A stretch of 64,000 bases of DNA from Devosia sp. A8/3-2 (lineage in GTDB: Bacteria; Pseudomonadota; Alphaproteobacteria; Rhizobiales; Devosiaceae). The stretch covers positions 3,512,156 to 3,576,155 of the forward strand of contig CP104974.1 of assembly GCA_025452255.1 (NCBI GenBank), read 5' to 3'. Each line of letters begins with the position of its first letter. Position 1 is the first letter of the stretch. Positions 1 through 8,524 of this stretch are shown piece after piece. Made by a program: the position numbers and the translations under genes. A model generated the notes under the pieces. The model made no database searches and was not told where the DNA came from. It saw only the letters and a program-made list of their open reading frames with translations.

Positions 1-112
1 CCCCCGCCTGCAAATGCGCCTCCAACTCCGCCAACGCCCCCAGCGTCAGGCACAGCGTCAGCCGCTCCCCGCCAATGACGGCCTCAATCTCACCCCGCTG
101 CGCAATCGCCAT
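1..112 (-). CDS. GTA gp10-like tail protein, N-terminal fragment
   Basis: The first 37 codons of a minus-strand gene are present; the rest lies left of the window. The N-terminus reads MAIAQRGEIEAVIGGERLTL and continues into an LTLGALAELEAHLQAG stretch, which is the recognisable start of the GTA gp10 (tail assembly/tail tube, Phage_TAC_11-like) family. An AGAGGG ribosome-binding site lies just upstream. It sits 29 bases after the major tail protein gene, in the order expected for a Rhodobacter-type GTA cluster. Family assignment rests on the short conserved N-terminus and the context. Confidence 0.75.
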   Translation of the reverse strand, partial: MAIAQRGEIEAVIGGERLTLCLTLGALAELEAHLQAG

Positions 113-141
113 TCTTTTTGCCCTCTGATTTTGAGATGCGG

Positions 142-555
142 TCACACCACCACAAACGTCACTTCCCCTGCGCTCTCCAGCGCCGAGTCGAACGTCACCT
201 CCCCTGCATGGTCTGCGGAAAACTCCAGCGCCACGATCTGAAACGGGCCCGCCACCGTCCCGAAGTCGGGAATGATCAGCTGCCAATTCCGGATCGTCCC
301 GGCAAAAAACAACGCCCTGATCTGCGCATCGGAGGCCGCGTCCTTGAACACCCCTGCCCCCGACACCGAAGCCCGCTTGATCCCGCCACCCGCCAGCAAT
401 TCCCGCCAGCGCCCGGCGCTTTCCTGATCAGTCGTATCCACCGTCGAGGCATTGAACGACAGCGCCCGCGTGCGCAGCCCCGCCACCGTCAAAAAGCTCC
501 CCGCCCCACTCTGGTCGAGCTTGAGCAACATATTCTTCCCGCTCTGAGCGGCCAT
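142..555 (-). CDS. GTA major tail protein (gp9-like)
   Basis: An intact 137-residue protein beginning MAAQSGKNMLLKLDQSG, typical of the phage/GTA major tail (tail tube) family at about the usual length. It carries the family-like features of an N-terminal beta-rich segment, a central RASVSGAGVFKD stretch, and a C-terminal half ending in EVTFVVV. It would polymerise into the tube of the GTA tail. It lies between the gp8-like and gp10-like genes, so position agrees with assignment. It is one of the few GTA genes here without a frame disruption. Confidence 0.85.
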   Translation of the reverse strand: MAAQSGKNMLLKLDQSGAGSFLTVAGLRTRALSFNASTVDTTDQESAGRWRELLAGGGIKRASVSGAGVFKDAASDAQIRALFFAGTIRNWQLIIPDFGTVAGPFQIVALEFSADHAGEVTFDSALESAGEVTFVVV

Positions 556-603
556 GTTTTGGTCCTTTCAAGAAAATGCCAAATCCGTTGCTGGCTCACA
601 TTC

Positions 604-650
604 GCCCCACCCACCGCATCTCCCTCGGGCTTGACCCGAGGGCCACTCGA
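604..650. repeat. Dispersed repeat with CTCGGG...CCCGAG arms
   Basis: The 168-base gap between gp9-like and gp8-like genes holds a copy of a dispersed element with inverted arms CTCGGGCTTGACCCGAGG. A longer, two-armed copy lies at 47598-47690. It interrupts an otherwise closely packed GTA transcription unit. Confidence 0.6.
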
Positions 651-723
651 AGAGCGCATCAAGTTGTCAGAGGCCGTCGGATCAGGTCCGATGGAGATGC
701 CGTGGTTGGCGACAGCGGCGGCG

Positions 724-1121
724 CTACTCAGCCTCACTGAAAAACCGCAGCGTCACCGCCGCCCGAGCCAGCCCCGTATCCCGGTCGATCATCGTATCGG
801 TGCGCACATGCCCGGCATGGCTCACCACCAGCCCCGCAGCGCTCACCCCGCCCGCCACCGCAACCACGCGTTCGGCAATCGCCAGCGCCTGTCTGCGGCT
901 CGGCTGATCGCCCCAGCAATGCACCAGCACGAGATGTTCCTGCCCCGGCGCCAAGTCGCCATCGCGCTGCACCACGTCATGGCGGGCAATCACCACATAG
1001 GGCGCCGCGCGCCCCGCGGCGGCGCATCGAACACCCCATTGGCCCCGATAATCGCGACCAGTTCAGCATCGCTCCCCAGCGCGCTCACCAAAGCGCCCTG
1101 CAACGTCACAATCGGATGCAT
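724..1121 (-). CDS. GTA gp8-like protein (DUF3168)
   Basis: Reading from the ATG at 1121 the product starts MHPIVTLQGALVSALGSDAE and, after a one-base frame break near 1010-1020, continues as YVVIARHDVVQRDGDLAPG to the TAG at 724. This is the DUF3168 tail-completion family (RcGTA gp8), which forms the tail terminator at the neck. The span of 398 bases is one short of 133 codons, consistent with a single missing base in the GC-rich stretch. It lies directly downstream of the head-closure gene (stop at 1125, start at 1121). Confidence 0.8.
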
Positions 1122-1124
1122 GGC

Positions 1125-1466
1125 CTACCCCGTAAAACTGGTTTCGCTGCAGGTGCAGCTCAGATAAGCCCGCCGTCCATTGAGGTCGGCCGCCCCCACC
1201 ACATCCAGATTGCGCCCGCGATAAACGATCCGATCGCCCGGCCCGATATCGCTGCGAAACCGCAGCACCACGACATGGGAAATCGCCACCCCACGCCCAT
1301 CGGCGCTACTATCCTGCCGCCCCGACAAGCTGCGCACCTGCGCCCGAAGCCGAGGCAATCGGCACATAGAGCACGCCATGCCCCGCCTCATCCTCGACCA
1401 CCATTTCGCGCCAGCGCAGCTGCACCCGGTCGGTCAGCGTACCAATGGGGGAATGCGCTCGTTCAT
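1125..1466 (-). CDS. GTA head-tail adaptor / head-closure protein (gp7-like)
   Basis: The start ATG at 1466 overlaps the stop of the upstream gene as ATGA, which fixes it. The product reads MNERIPP, then (after a break near 1447) TLTDRVQLRWREMVVEDEAG, then (after a second break near 1343) AQVRSLSGRQDSSADGRG to the end. Total span is 342 bases, exactly 114 codons, so the two breaks compensate. It matches the phage head-tail adaptor (SPP1 gp16-like, Phage_H_T_join) family that closes the head before tail joining. Confidence 0.8.
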
Positions 1467-2028
1467 AGCCGCACCCGTTTATGCCCGGCCACCAGCCGAT
1501 CAAACCCGGACGGCACCACCGCCCCCGACCCCGCCACGATCACCGCATCATGATGCTCGAACCAATATCCAACCAGCACCAGCAACGCCCGGCGGATGTC
1601 GGCCGGCACATCGCCCGGCTCGGTCCCGAACCCGGCAACATAATCAATCTCGATCCCCTGCCGCTCGCGCAGCAGCGGCATGCCCTCCACCGAGCGCGGC
1701 AACAGCAGCCGGTCCGGCTCTCCCAAAACTGCGCCAGCGGAATGGCATGCAGCGCCCCTGCCGCATCCACCGCATTGATTTCGGTCACCGAAATAAACGG
1801 GCTCACCGGCAGCTTCACCACCCGGCTCTCGGGCCGGGCATCCAGCACCACGCGCCAGCTCTGCGCCAGCAGCGCCCTGCCCGTCACCCCCTCCACATGC
1901 AGCCGCGCTGCCCCGATCAGCGTGGCAATCAGCGCATCCTCGGCTGCGTCATCGACCTTGAGAAACGCCTTGCCCTCGACAAGCGAAACTGGCTCCTCCG
2001 CGGGCCCCGCGAGAAGATAGGAAGTCAT
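1463..2028 (-). CDS. GTA head-tail connector protein (gp6-like)
   Basis: The product begins MTSYLLAGPAEEPVSLVEGK and contains the connector signature of an N-terminal helix followed by DDAAEDALIATLIGAARLHV. Near 1718 the frame shifts at a TTTT run and continues LGEPDRLLLPRSVEGMP to GHKRVRL. With one base restored the gene is 189 codons, right for the gp6 (Phage_connect_1) family. It sits immediately upstream of, and overlaps, the gp7-like gene. The role is to bind the portal ring and form the neck. Confidence 0.85.
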
Positions 2029-2091
2029 TGTTTTTGCCTTTTGGTTTTGGTGCGGTGCCGCTGGGAACGTGCCCTCGCGCGGGACTCTTAG

Positions 2092-2330
2092 TCGTCACCC
2101 TCCCCCTTGTGGGGAGGGAAGCGAGATAGGACTTAGCTTCAGCTAAGTCCGTGATCGAGCAGGGTGGGGGTATGCCTCCGCAAATTCGGTGCGCGGCATA
2201 CCCCCACCTAACCTCCCCCTGAGAGGGGGAGGGACCGTTCAGCGTTTATGACCCGATCTAGCCCCAAGAGTGGAGCCATCCCTCCCCCTCTCAGGGGGAG
2301 GCTAGGAGGGGGTACTCCGATCCCTCGGCC
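2092..2330. repeat. Composite dispersed repeat inside the GTA cluster
   Basis: The 302-base gap between gp5-like and gp6-like genes contains no gene. It is built of G/C-run repeat units: CTCCCCCTTGTGGGGAGGG near 2100, GGGGGAGGG near 2225, and CTCTCAGGGGGAGG near 2288. A longer inverted pair (GGTGGGGGTATGCC / GGCATACCCCCACC) lies at 2165-2209. Related units occur at 8318-8445 and 56465-56605. Such intergenic repeats are known to be scattered in Devosia-type genomes (inference). Confidence 0.65.
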
Positions 2331-3552
2331 CTAGCTCGCAGCAAACTTGAGCAGCTTGATCGCATCATAGTCAGAGATGCCACCACCCACGCGCTTCGTC
2401 GTATAAAACAGCACATAAGGCTTGCTGCTAAACGGATCGCGCAGCACGCTCACGCCCTGACGGTCAACAATCAGATACCCACGCCGGAAATCGCCAAACG
2501 CCACCGACAGCGAGCCGGCCGCCATATTCGGCATGTCCTCGGCCTCGACCAGGTCAAACCCCATGAACCGCGCCTTGCCATCGGCCGTCGCTGCCGGCTG
2601 CCACAGGTAATTGCCATCGGCATCCTTGAGCTTGCGCAGCGCGCCTGCACCTTGCGGTTCATCACCCAGCTGGCATTCTGGCGGTAGCCGGCCTTGAGGG
2701 CATAGACCGGGTCGATCAGCACATCGCTGGCATTGGCGGCCGGCAGCGTGCCCGCCGCGCCCGTCGCCACATAGCCCAGATTGCCCCAGCTCCAATTGGC
2801 CTCGTCCACCGTGGTCGCCGTCAAAAACCCCTTCGGCTTATTAATGCCATCGCCGGAAACAAACGCCGTGGTCTCCTGCGCCGCAAACGCCGCATTCACC
2901 TCCTCGGCAATCCACTGGCCGACATCGACGGCGGCATCGTCGAGGAATGCCGAAGTCGCCGCCGGCATGGCGTAAAGCTCCATGGTCGGATAGCTCAGTT
3001 CCGCTAGGGTTTGCGAGTTCGTCACCGGCCGCGCCGCCGTCTCACCCACCCAGCCCACAGAGGGGCCAGTCACCGAAATCGGCCGCTTATAGACCGCGCC
3101 TGACACCTGCCGCACCCCGGCAATGGCGCGAATGGGCGACAAAACCGTCATCAGTCGGGTGATTTCGTTTTCCGTTTCTGCCCGGCACCACATAGCCGCC
3201 ATCGGCATTGACGCCGATGGACAGCGCCTTCTCCTCGCCACGCTTCACGTAGGAGGTGAAGGCGTCCTTATATTCGCCCTCGGCCACAGCCGCCCGGCCA
3301 TCGAGCAGCGGGCGGGTGCGGTCGATCAGCGCGCGGTCCATCGCCGCCTTCTGGCCATCGAGCACGGCGTTCAGCCGGTCGAGCTTGCCCTCGAGCAGCC
3401 CGTCGGCCGAGCCGCGCTTTCCGAGCTCGCCCGAGCGCTGGTCGTTGGTCGCCTTGAATTCCTCGAAGGCATGGGAGAATTCGGCGAAGAGAGCACCAAT
3501 ATCAGCTCCCCGCGCCGGCCTTGGTTTCAAGGCCGTCGTTGATGTTGGTCAT
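2331..3552 (-). CDS. GTA major capsid protein (HK97 fold, gp5-like)
   Basis: The reconstructed product is about 406 residues, the usual size for RcGTA gp5. It has an N-terminal helical scaffold-like delta region (FAEFSHAFEEFKATNDQRSG), then the HK97 core with NADGGYVVPG, GEYKDAFTSYVKRGEE and MELYAMPAATSAFLDDAAVD, and a C-terminal GFDLVEAEDMPNMAAGSLSV. Reading requires frame changes near 3503, 3185 and 2650. The start ATG at 3552 (MTNINDGLETKAG) was chosen because it continues naturally into the core. The delta region is expected to be removed by the neighbouring protease. Confidence 0.88.
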
Positions 3553-3562
3553 GCAAATGTCC

Positions 3563-4040
3563 TTATCGGTTGCGGATGGTTTGCGTCGCCGCCGCGATTG
3601 CGGCGCCGGTCGAAATGGATGAGGGCGCAATCCGCGCGTCCTCCATCATGGGAAAAGTCACGATCGAAATTTCTGAACAGGTCGATCTGCCACAGCTTGC
3701 GCTTGCCGGCTTCGCGCGTGGCCTTGACGGTGCGAAAGCCGATGGAGAGCCCGTCCAGCGCCCCGTTCTCGATCAGGCGTTTGAGCGCATCGGCCCGCTC
3801 CACGCCCGGCACCAGCCGCCCGGACACGAACAGCCCGTGGCCGTCCTCGCGCATGGCTTCCCAAATGCCCACCGGCTCCTTGGGGTCATGCTGGAACAGC
3901 AGCCTTACACGGTCGCGGCGCGTCGCGAGGCTCTTGGCAAAGGCCCCCGGCATGACGATGTCGCCGCCGGCATCGACCCGGTTGAACACACTCGCATAGC
4001 CGGAAAACCGCCCCTCGCCATTAATGCGAATAGGCCCCAT
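3563..4040 (-). CDS. GTA prohead protease (HK97-type, gp4-like)
   Basis: The product starts MGPIRINGEGRFSGYASVFN and carries the U35/HK97 prohead protease hallmarks: the catalytic His in LLFQHDPKEPVG and the catalytic Ser in GALDGLSIGF. After a one-base insertion near 3672 the sensible frame continues LFEISIVTFPMMEDARIAP to a TAA at 3563. The reading that stays in the first frame runs past this and loses similarity. It processes the capsid protein encoded just downstream. The start overlaps the stop of the 42-residue ORF upstream (TGATG). Confidence 0.88.
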
Positions 4041-4168
4041 CAGCGCTTGCCCGCCGGTTTGCCCGCGCTCTTGTCACCCGCCTTGGGCCCGGCCAGCGTG
4101 CCTGCCGAGTTCCAGGCAAATTGCCGGAAGGTCTGCTGGGCATTTTCGCGATTTGGTTTGTTGGCCAT
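4040..4168 (-). CDS. Small basic hypothetical protein in GTA cluster
   Basis: A 42-residue intact ORF starting MANKPNRENAQQTFRQFAWN and ending in a lysine/glycine-rich tail (GDKSAGKPAGKR). It begins four to five bases after the gp3.5-like stop and its stop overlaps the start of the protease gene (TGATG), so translational coupling is likely. I do not recognise a family. The arrangement and basic, proline/lysine-rich tail suggest a real small GTA protein rather than chance. Confidence 0.6.
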   Translation of the reverse strand: MANKPNRENAQQTFRQFAWNSAGTLAGPKAGDKSAGKPAGKR

Positions 4169-4172
4169 AGGT

Positions 4173-4360
4173 TTAGTCATCCTTCCTGAACAGTCGATTC
4201 AAGCTCGCGATCTCCTGCACGAAGTCGTTGAAGTGTTGATTCACCTTGGCCATCTCCCGCAGGCTCCACACCAGCAGCGCACTCGCCCCACTCGCCCACA
4301 AAAAGAGCGCCAAATGCGCCAAATCCCCCGCTCAATGACGGTTTTGGTCAGCTCGTCCAT
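4173..4360 (-). CDS. Small membrane protein, GTA gp3.5-like (DUF6127)
   Basis: The start ATG at 4360 follows an AAGGAG ribosome-binding site. The product begins MDELTKTVIERG; restoring one G in the run at 4325-4329 continues DLAHLALFLWASGASALLVW, a single membrane segment, then LREMAKVNQHFNDFVQEIAS to a TAA at 4173. With that base the gene is exactly 63 codons. This matches the small DUF6127 protein found between portal and protease in Hyphomicrobiales GTA clusters. The function is not established. Confidence 0.75.
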
Positions 4361-4393
4361 GTCCTTGCTCCTTCTCTTTTCGAAGGGCTGCGC

Positions 4394-5547
4394 CTAAAGC
4401 CCCACCATCGCCCGCTTCTCAGCGTCGCTCAGAAATGGCGCATTGCCCACGCGTTCCCACAGCGCCGCGCGGTCTTCGGCTAGCGCCTCCACGCCGTCGA
4501 AATCGGGCACCACGATGGCCCCGCCAAAGGCCGGCGAGAGCCAATTGCTCAATTCCTCCGCCACCCGCACCACCAGCGGCACCGGGGTTTGTCGCCACAG
4601 CGCGCGGTTGGCTTCGGCCGAGTTCGCGTAAGTATTGTCGCCCGGAATGCCGAGCAGCATGGGCGGCACGCCGAAGGCCAGCGCGATGTCGCGCGCGGCG
4701 GCATGTTTGGCCTCGATGAAATCCATGTCGCGCGGCGTCAGCGCGATGGTTTTCCAATCAAGCCCGCCCTCCAGCACCATGGGCCGCCCCGCATTGGCCG
4801 CCCCAGCAAAGCCCTGTTCCAGCTCGCTCTTGAGCCGCTCGAATTGCTCTTCCGTCAAATTCCCGCCGCCCGCCGAATAGACCAGCGCGCCGGAGGGCCG
4901 CGCCGCATTGTCGAGCAGCGCCTTGTTCCACTGCCCAGCGGCATTGTGGATATCGAGGCTCGTCTGCGCCGCCTCGAGCGGCGCCATGCCGTAATGGTCG
5001 TCCATCGGATGAAACAGCGCCATATGCAGCACATTGGGCAGCGGCACACTGTCCTGCCGCAGCCGCATGGTCCGCCCGCCAGCGGTATAATCATAAGCCA
5101 CCGGCCAGCCGTCAGCCCCCGCCACCACCTTCATCCGGTCCGGCCGCAGGCAGAACAGCCCGCGCACCTGCCCTTCCACAATTCCCGCCTGCAGATAGGC
5201 ATTCCCCGCCGTCTGCAGATAGGCATAGACCGCCTCGAGCATTTCCCCGCCCGATTGCCGCCCATTGGGGCGCTGAAGCAGGTCAGCCAGCGGATGCTCA
5301 TCAAGCTTTTTGCCGTCCTCGCTCACCACCAGCGGCACCTGATTGGCCGCCTCGGCAATCAACCTCACGCAGCGATACACCACCGGATTTTTCATGAACC
5401 CCTGATTGACCGGGCTCGCAAATCCCCGCTGGCTCCAATTGGCCGGCCCCAACGCATTCAAACTCAGCAGCGTCTGCCCGGCAAAATTCTTGGCTTCGAC
5501 AGGCGCATTCGCTCCGCCCCCATCAGGCGGCTGATCCAGTTCGGCAT
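4394..5547 (-). CDS. GTA portal protein (gp3-like)
   Basis: The product starts MPNWISRLMG at 5547. One base is missing in the run at 5517-5521; after it the frame reads APVEAKNFAGQTLLSLNALG and on through a typical HK97-type portal of 384 residues. Recognisable segments are NPVVYRCVRLIAEAANQVPL, the GNAYL box, LDIHNAAGQWNKALLDNAA, and VPPMLLGIPGDNTYANSAEA. The portal dodecamer is the DNA entry channel and the docking site of the terminase. It should directly follow the large terminase gene, but a toxin-antitoxin pair lies between. Confidence 0.9.
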
Positions 5548-5647
5548 GTTTTTGGTCCCTTTTCGCCCGCCCACCGGGTCATCCCTGCGCCAGCGGGAAC
5601 CTCTGATTTGCGCGGTGCGGCCTCGGCATTTGCACCGCCGCACATTA

Positions 5648-5665
5648 TGTAGTAACGTACCTACA
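5648..5665. promoter_or_regulatory. Operator-like palindrome before the antitoxin gene
   Basis: TGTAGTAACGTACCTACA is an imperfect palindrome (arms TGTAG/CTACA) placed 20 bases before the antitoxin start. YefM/Phd antitoxins autoregulate through short TGTA-containing palindromes at this position, so this is a candidate operator. This is seen by eye, not tested. Confidence 0.5.
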
Positions 5666-5684
5666 TCGAGATTGGAGTTCACTC

Positions 5685-5957
5685 ATGAACCGCCACATCA
5701 CCCGCACCATGTCGTCCCGCGAGTTCAACCAGAACACCAGCGGCGCCAAGCTTGCCGCCAATGATGGTCCCGTCATCATCACCGACCGGGGCAAGGCGGC
5801 CTATGTGCTCATGACCAACGAAGAATTCGAACGGCTGAATGGCAAGCCCAAAAGCCCGGCGGAGACGATTGCCGATACCCGCCCAGAGGCGGATTTCGAT
5901 TATGATTTTCCGCGCCTGCCATCCCTGCATCGGCCGTTCGAGTTTCCTGACGATTGA
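5685..5957 (+). CDS. Phd/YefM-family antitoxin
   Basis: An intact 90-residue protein beginning MNRHITRTMSSREFNQNTSG with the Phd/YefM DNA-binding fold (SSREFNQN, GPVIITDRGKAAYVLM, NEEFERLNG). The C-terminal part (DFDYDFPRLPSLHRPFEFP) would wrap the toxin. It precedes and overlaps a PIN-domain toxin gene (TTGA). It lies antisense between the GTA terminase and portal genes, a place where no such pair is expected. A GGAG ribosome-binding site precedes the ATG. Confidence 0.9.
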   Translation: MNRHITRTMSSREFNQNTSGAKLAANDGPVIITDRGKAAYVLMTNEEFERLNGKPKSPAETIADTRPEADFDYDFPRLPSLHRPFEFPDD

Positions 5958-6373
5958 CCTATCTGCTTGATACAAATGTTATCTCCACCCTTCGGCGGCT
6001 GCACTGCGCTCCTGCCTCGGTGCAGCTTTGGGCGGCCAATGTCACCGGCGCACAAACTTATCTCTCAGCGATAACTCTATTTGAGCTCGAGCAAGGCACA
6101 GTCCTGGCCGAGAAAAGCGATCCGGGATTCGGCCACGTTCTTCGCACTGGCTCGACGATGAAATCGTCCCGGCCTATAGCGCCAGAACCCTTGTGGTAGA
6201 CACTGCGGTCGCCAAGCAGTGCGGCGCATTTGCCGCGCTCCGCACCATCGAGCTTGGCGACGCGCTGATCGCCGCCACCGCTCTTGTCCATGACCTAACC
6301 CCCGGTTACGAGAAACGTGGCCGACTTCGCCGGCAGAGGAGCTCGGCTGCTGAACCCCCGGGAAGCCCCCTAA
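5954..6373 (+). CDS. VapC-like PIN-domain ribonuclease toxin
   Basis: The product starts with TTG overlapping the antitoxin stop and reads MTYLLDTNVISTLRRLH, with the first PIN acidic residue in LLDTN, the second in LFELEQG, the third in IELGDALIAATA and the last in VTRNVADF. It spans exactly 140 codons, the family size. Two compensating single-base breaks lie near 6147 (missing base, in HVLRHWLDDEIVPAY) and in the C run at 6299-6303 (extra base). Read across them the gene is intact, and the TAA at 6371 is the expected end. Predicted activity is cleavage of RNA, neutralised by the upstream antitoxin. Confidence 0.85.
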
Positions 6374-7626
6374 ATCCCCGCACCCGCGGCCGGCTTTCTT
6401 CCAGCAGTAATTCCGTCACTGCCCACACCAGCGCATCCACCCGGTCCGGCGAATGCCCGCCGCTTTTGCCATCGGCGCCGAAGCCGCACATTTCGTCTTC
6501 CAGCGCCGTCAGCCCCGCCACATGCCGCACGAGCCCCCGCCCATAAAGCGCGGCGACCGGCTCCGCCCGCAGCCATTTGCCCCGCGTGGCCTGCACTGCG
6601 CGCACCGGCACCTTGGCATCAATTTGCTCGATCACCGATTTGACCGAGTCCCCGCCCTGATTGACCTCGACCACGATAGCATCGGCCCCATGGGCATGAA
6701 ACGTCGCCACCGCCCGCCGCGCCCAGATCAAAGGCGGCGCCGGCTTGACCGTACAATCCGCCAGCACTACAGCGCCCTCGCCCACCCGCCCGGCCACGAT
6801 AATCCCGCAGGCATCGGACTTGGCCGTCCCCGTCACCGGCGGATCGACCGCCACGACAATTCGCTCCGGCACCACCCCGCTCACCGGCGCAAACATCGCC
6901 CGCTGCCACAGCGCATCGGGCAGGTCCTCGATCAATTCCCCATCCAGCTCCTGCCGCCCCAGCACGGAGCCGCGATAACGCCCAACGATGGCATCGAGAA
7001 ACTGCGGCGCCAGTTGCGCCCGGTTCTCGGCCGTCGCCATGCGGGTCACCACGGTTTCCGGGTCGCCCAGCAACCGCTTGAGCAATCGCGTCGGCTTGGG
7101 CGTTGTCGTGGCCAATTGTTGCGGCCGATCGCCCAGCCGCAGGCCGAATTGCAGCATGTCCCACGCCTCTTCCGCCCGAGGCCATTTCTGCAATCTCATC
7201 GCACCGGGCGGCCGCGAATTGCGGCCCGCGAAACCGATCGGGATCAGACGCCGAAAGAATGCTCGCCTCGACGCCATTGGGCCAGATCAGCCGCTGCCCC
7301 TTGAGCACCGGCCGCTCCTCGTCCGGGTGCACATTGAGAATGCCGCTCTCCCCGCGCACCATGATCGAGATGGCCTCGGTCATGGTTTCGGCCACCGTGG
7401 CGATCGGCCCGATTTTTCGCGCCGCCGAGCTGCGCACCCATTCGGCTCCCGCCCTTGTCTTGCCCGAACCGCGCCCGCCCAGCAGCAGCCATGTGGTCCA
7501 GTCCCCGGCCGGGGTACGCTGCTTGTCCAGCGCCCAGTGGTCCCAATCGTAATAGTGCTGCTCCACCTCGTCGTCCGTCCCGGCGGCGACTTCGGCCAGC
7601 GTCTCAGCGGTTCTTGAACTGGTCAA
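6370..7626 (-). CDS. GTA large terminase (gp2-like)
   Basis: The ATPase half shows Walker A in LLLGGRGSGKTRAGAEWV and an acidic AARCDE segment. The nuclease half shows the RNase H-like acids in IVVAVDPPVTG, DAIVVEVNQGGD and SPDRVDALVWA. The frame changes near 7185. At the 3' end, restoring a G near 6382 gives the ending SRPRVRGI at a TAG at 6370, which makes 419 codons and avoids a long overlap with the toxin gene; without it the ORF runs on to 6306. The enzyme packages DNA into GTA heads. Its start overlaps the gp1-like gene by 23 bases. Confidence 0.88.
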
Positions 7627-8027
7627 TGCGCTTGGCCAATTTATCGCGCAGATCGGTCATGTCCTTCTTGGTCGCCGGCTCCACATTAGGCTGCGCCGCA
7701 CCCAGCTCGATCAGCTTGTCCAGCGTCTTGACCGACATGCCGAGCACATTGGCCTGTTTTTCGATCGGTCTCGTTCACCGCCATCTCCAGTCGCCTTACC
7801 TGCTTGTCCAAAACCTTCAGCATCCGCGCCACCGGGCCGTCCTGCCGCACGATGCGAGCCCGGGCACTCAGCCAGCCCTCAATCTCGCGCCGATAGCGCA
7901 ACTGGGCTAGGCTGATGCCATAGCGCTTGCAGATCATTGCCGGCAGGAATTTGCGCCCTTCATATTCCTCGCGGATGGCGGCCCAGTTCGGCGCCGCGCC
8001 GTTCCCCGAGGCCCCCTCATCGCTCAT
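7604..8027 (-). CDS. GTA small terminase (gp1-like)
   Basis: The product begins MSDEGASGNGAAPNWAAIRE and has a helix-turn-helix-like segment (FLPAMICKRYGISLAQLRYR). It continues RIVRQDGPVARMLKVLDKQV; after a one-base insertion near 7763 it reads IEKQANVLGMSVKTLDKLIE to KRIDQFKNR and stops at 7604. Total is 140 residues. It is the first gene of the GTA unit. The small terminase recruits DNA to the large subunit. A candidate regulatory element lies 85 bases upstream. Confidence 0.8.
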
Positions 8028-8089
8028 TGTGTTCTCTCGCTGCTGGGCCGGCATCTCCGTCGGCTGACCCACTTTTCCGACCATGCCTG

Positions 8090-8134
8090 AACTATAGAGG
8101 ACCACCGTGACGCGGGGATAAGTTGGATAAGTGG
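8090..8134 (-). promoter_or_regulatory. Putative GTA promoter with tandem DnaA-box-like element
   Basis: On the plus strand 8115-8134 reads GGGATAAGTTGGATAAGTGG (the full 22-bp match starts at 8113). Seen on the transcribed minus strand it is two tandem 9-mers, ACTTATCCA and ACTTATCCC. A TATAGT hexamer lies at 8091-8096, 16-17 bases nearer the gene, so the element would cover the -35 region. The same 22 bp, with two substitutions, lies upstream of the DnaA-domain gene at 24688-24709. The match is seen directly; its use as an activator site for gp1 transcription is inference. Confidence 0.6.
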
Positions 8135-8182
8135 GGGTCCCTGAGGCCTCACGCTGGGCCTCCGGCCTACTCACCACTGCGG

Positions 8183-8262
8183 TGTCATTCCCGCGAAAGC
8201 GGAACCTCCGTTTTCTTGCTTGGTGCGGCAAACAGAGGTTCCCGCTTTCGTGGGAATGACAC
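8183..8262. repeat. Palindromic dispersed repeat (ATTCCCGCGAAAGCGG type)
   Basis: Two arms, TGTCATTCCCGCGAAAGCGG and its near-complement CCCGCTTTCGTGGGAATGAC, flank a short spacer. Full copies occur at 15515-15595 and 60763-60845, and a half copy at 49439-49470. All lie between genes. This REP-like element would fold into a long hairpin. It lies within the 497-base gene-free stretch 8028-8524. Confidence 0.8.
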
Positions 8263-8317
8263 TGTGGAGGAAATGCATCGCGGCTCGTTCAAGCGACGGT
8301 GGCCGGAAGCCCCGATG

Positions 8318-8445
8318 CAATCCCCTCCCCCTTGAGGGGAGGGCTAGGGTGGGGGTTCTGCGGCCTCAACAAACGCCATGCCGATTGAGAGTTCAGAACC
8401 CCACCCTCGATCCCTCCCCTCAAGGGGGAGGGAAGCGAAAGAGCC
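8318..8445. repeat. CCCTCCCCTTGAGGGGAGGG-type repeat
   Basis: Two inverted units, AATCCCCTCCCCCTTGAGGG near 8319 and TCCCCTCAAGGGGGAGGGAA near 8412, belong to the same family as those at 2092-2330 and 56465-56605. No gene is seen between 8028 and 8524 apart from the promoter-like element and two repeat families. Confidence 0.65.
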
Positions 8446-8524
8446 AATCCTCTTTTGCCAACCCAAAACAAAAAAGCCCCGCTCCAACGGAACGAGGCCC
8501 AAAACCCTCAACAAAACGCCGACG

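Noticed and set aside
118..1167. Long plus-strand open frame of 349 codons
   Set aside because: It is rich in Arg, Pro and His, crosses three minus-strand GTA genes and has no family-like motifs; it is an antisense shadow of high-GC coding sequence. The same applies to long plus-strand frames at 4589-5764, 6453-7304 and 8220-9566.
1..8027. Degenerate prophage or pseudogenised GTA
   Set aside because: The frame breaks have the same density and type as in housekeeping genes outside the cluster, each is fixed by one base, and the gene order is that of Rhodobacter-type GTAs. No integrase, lysis or replication genes are seen.
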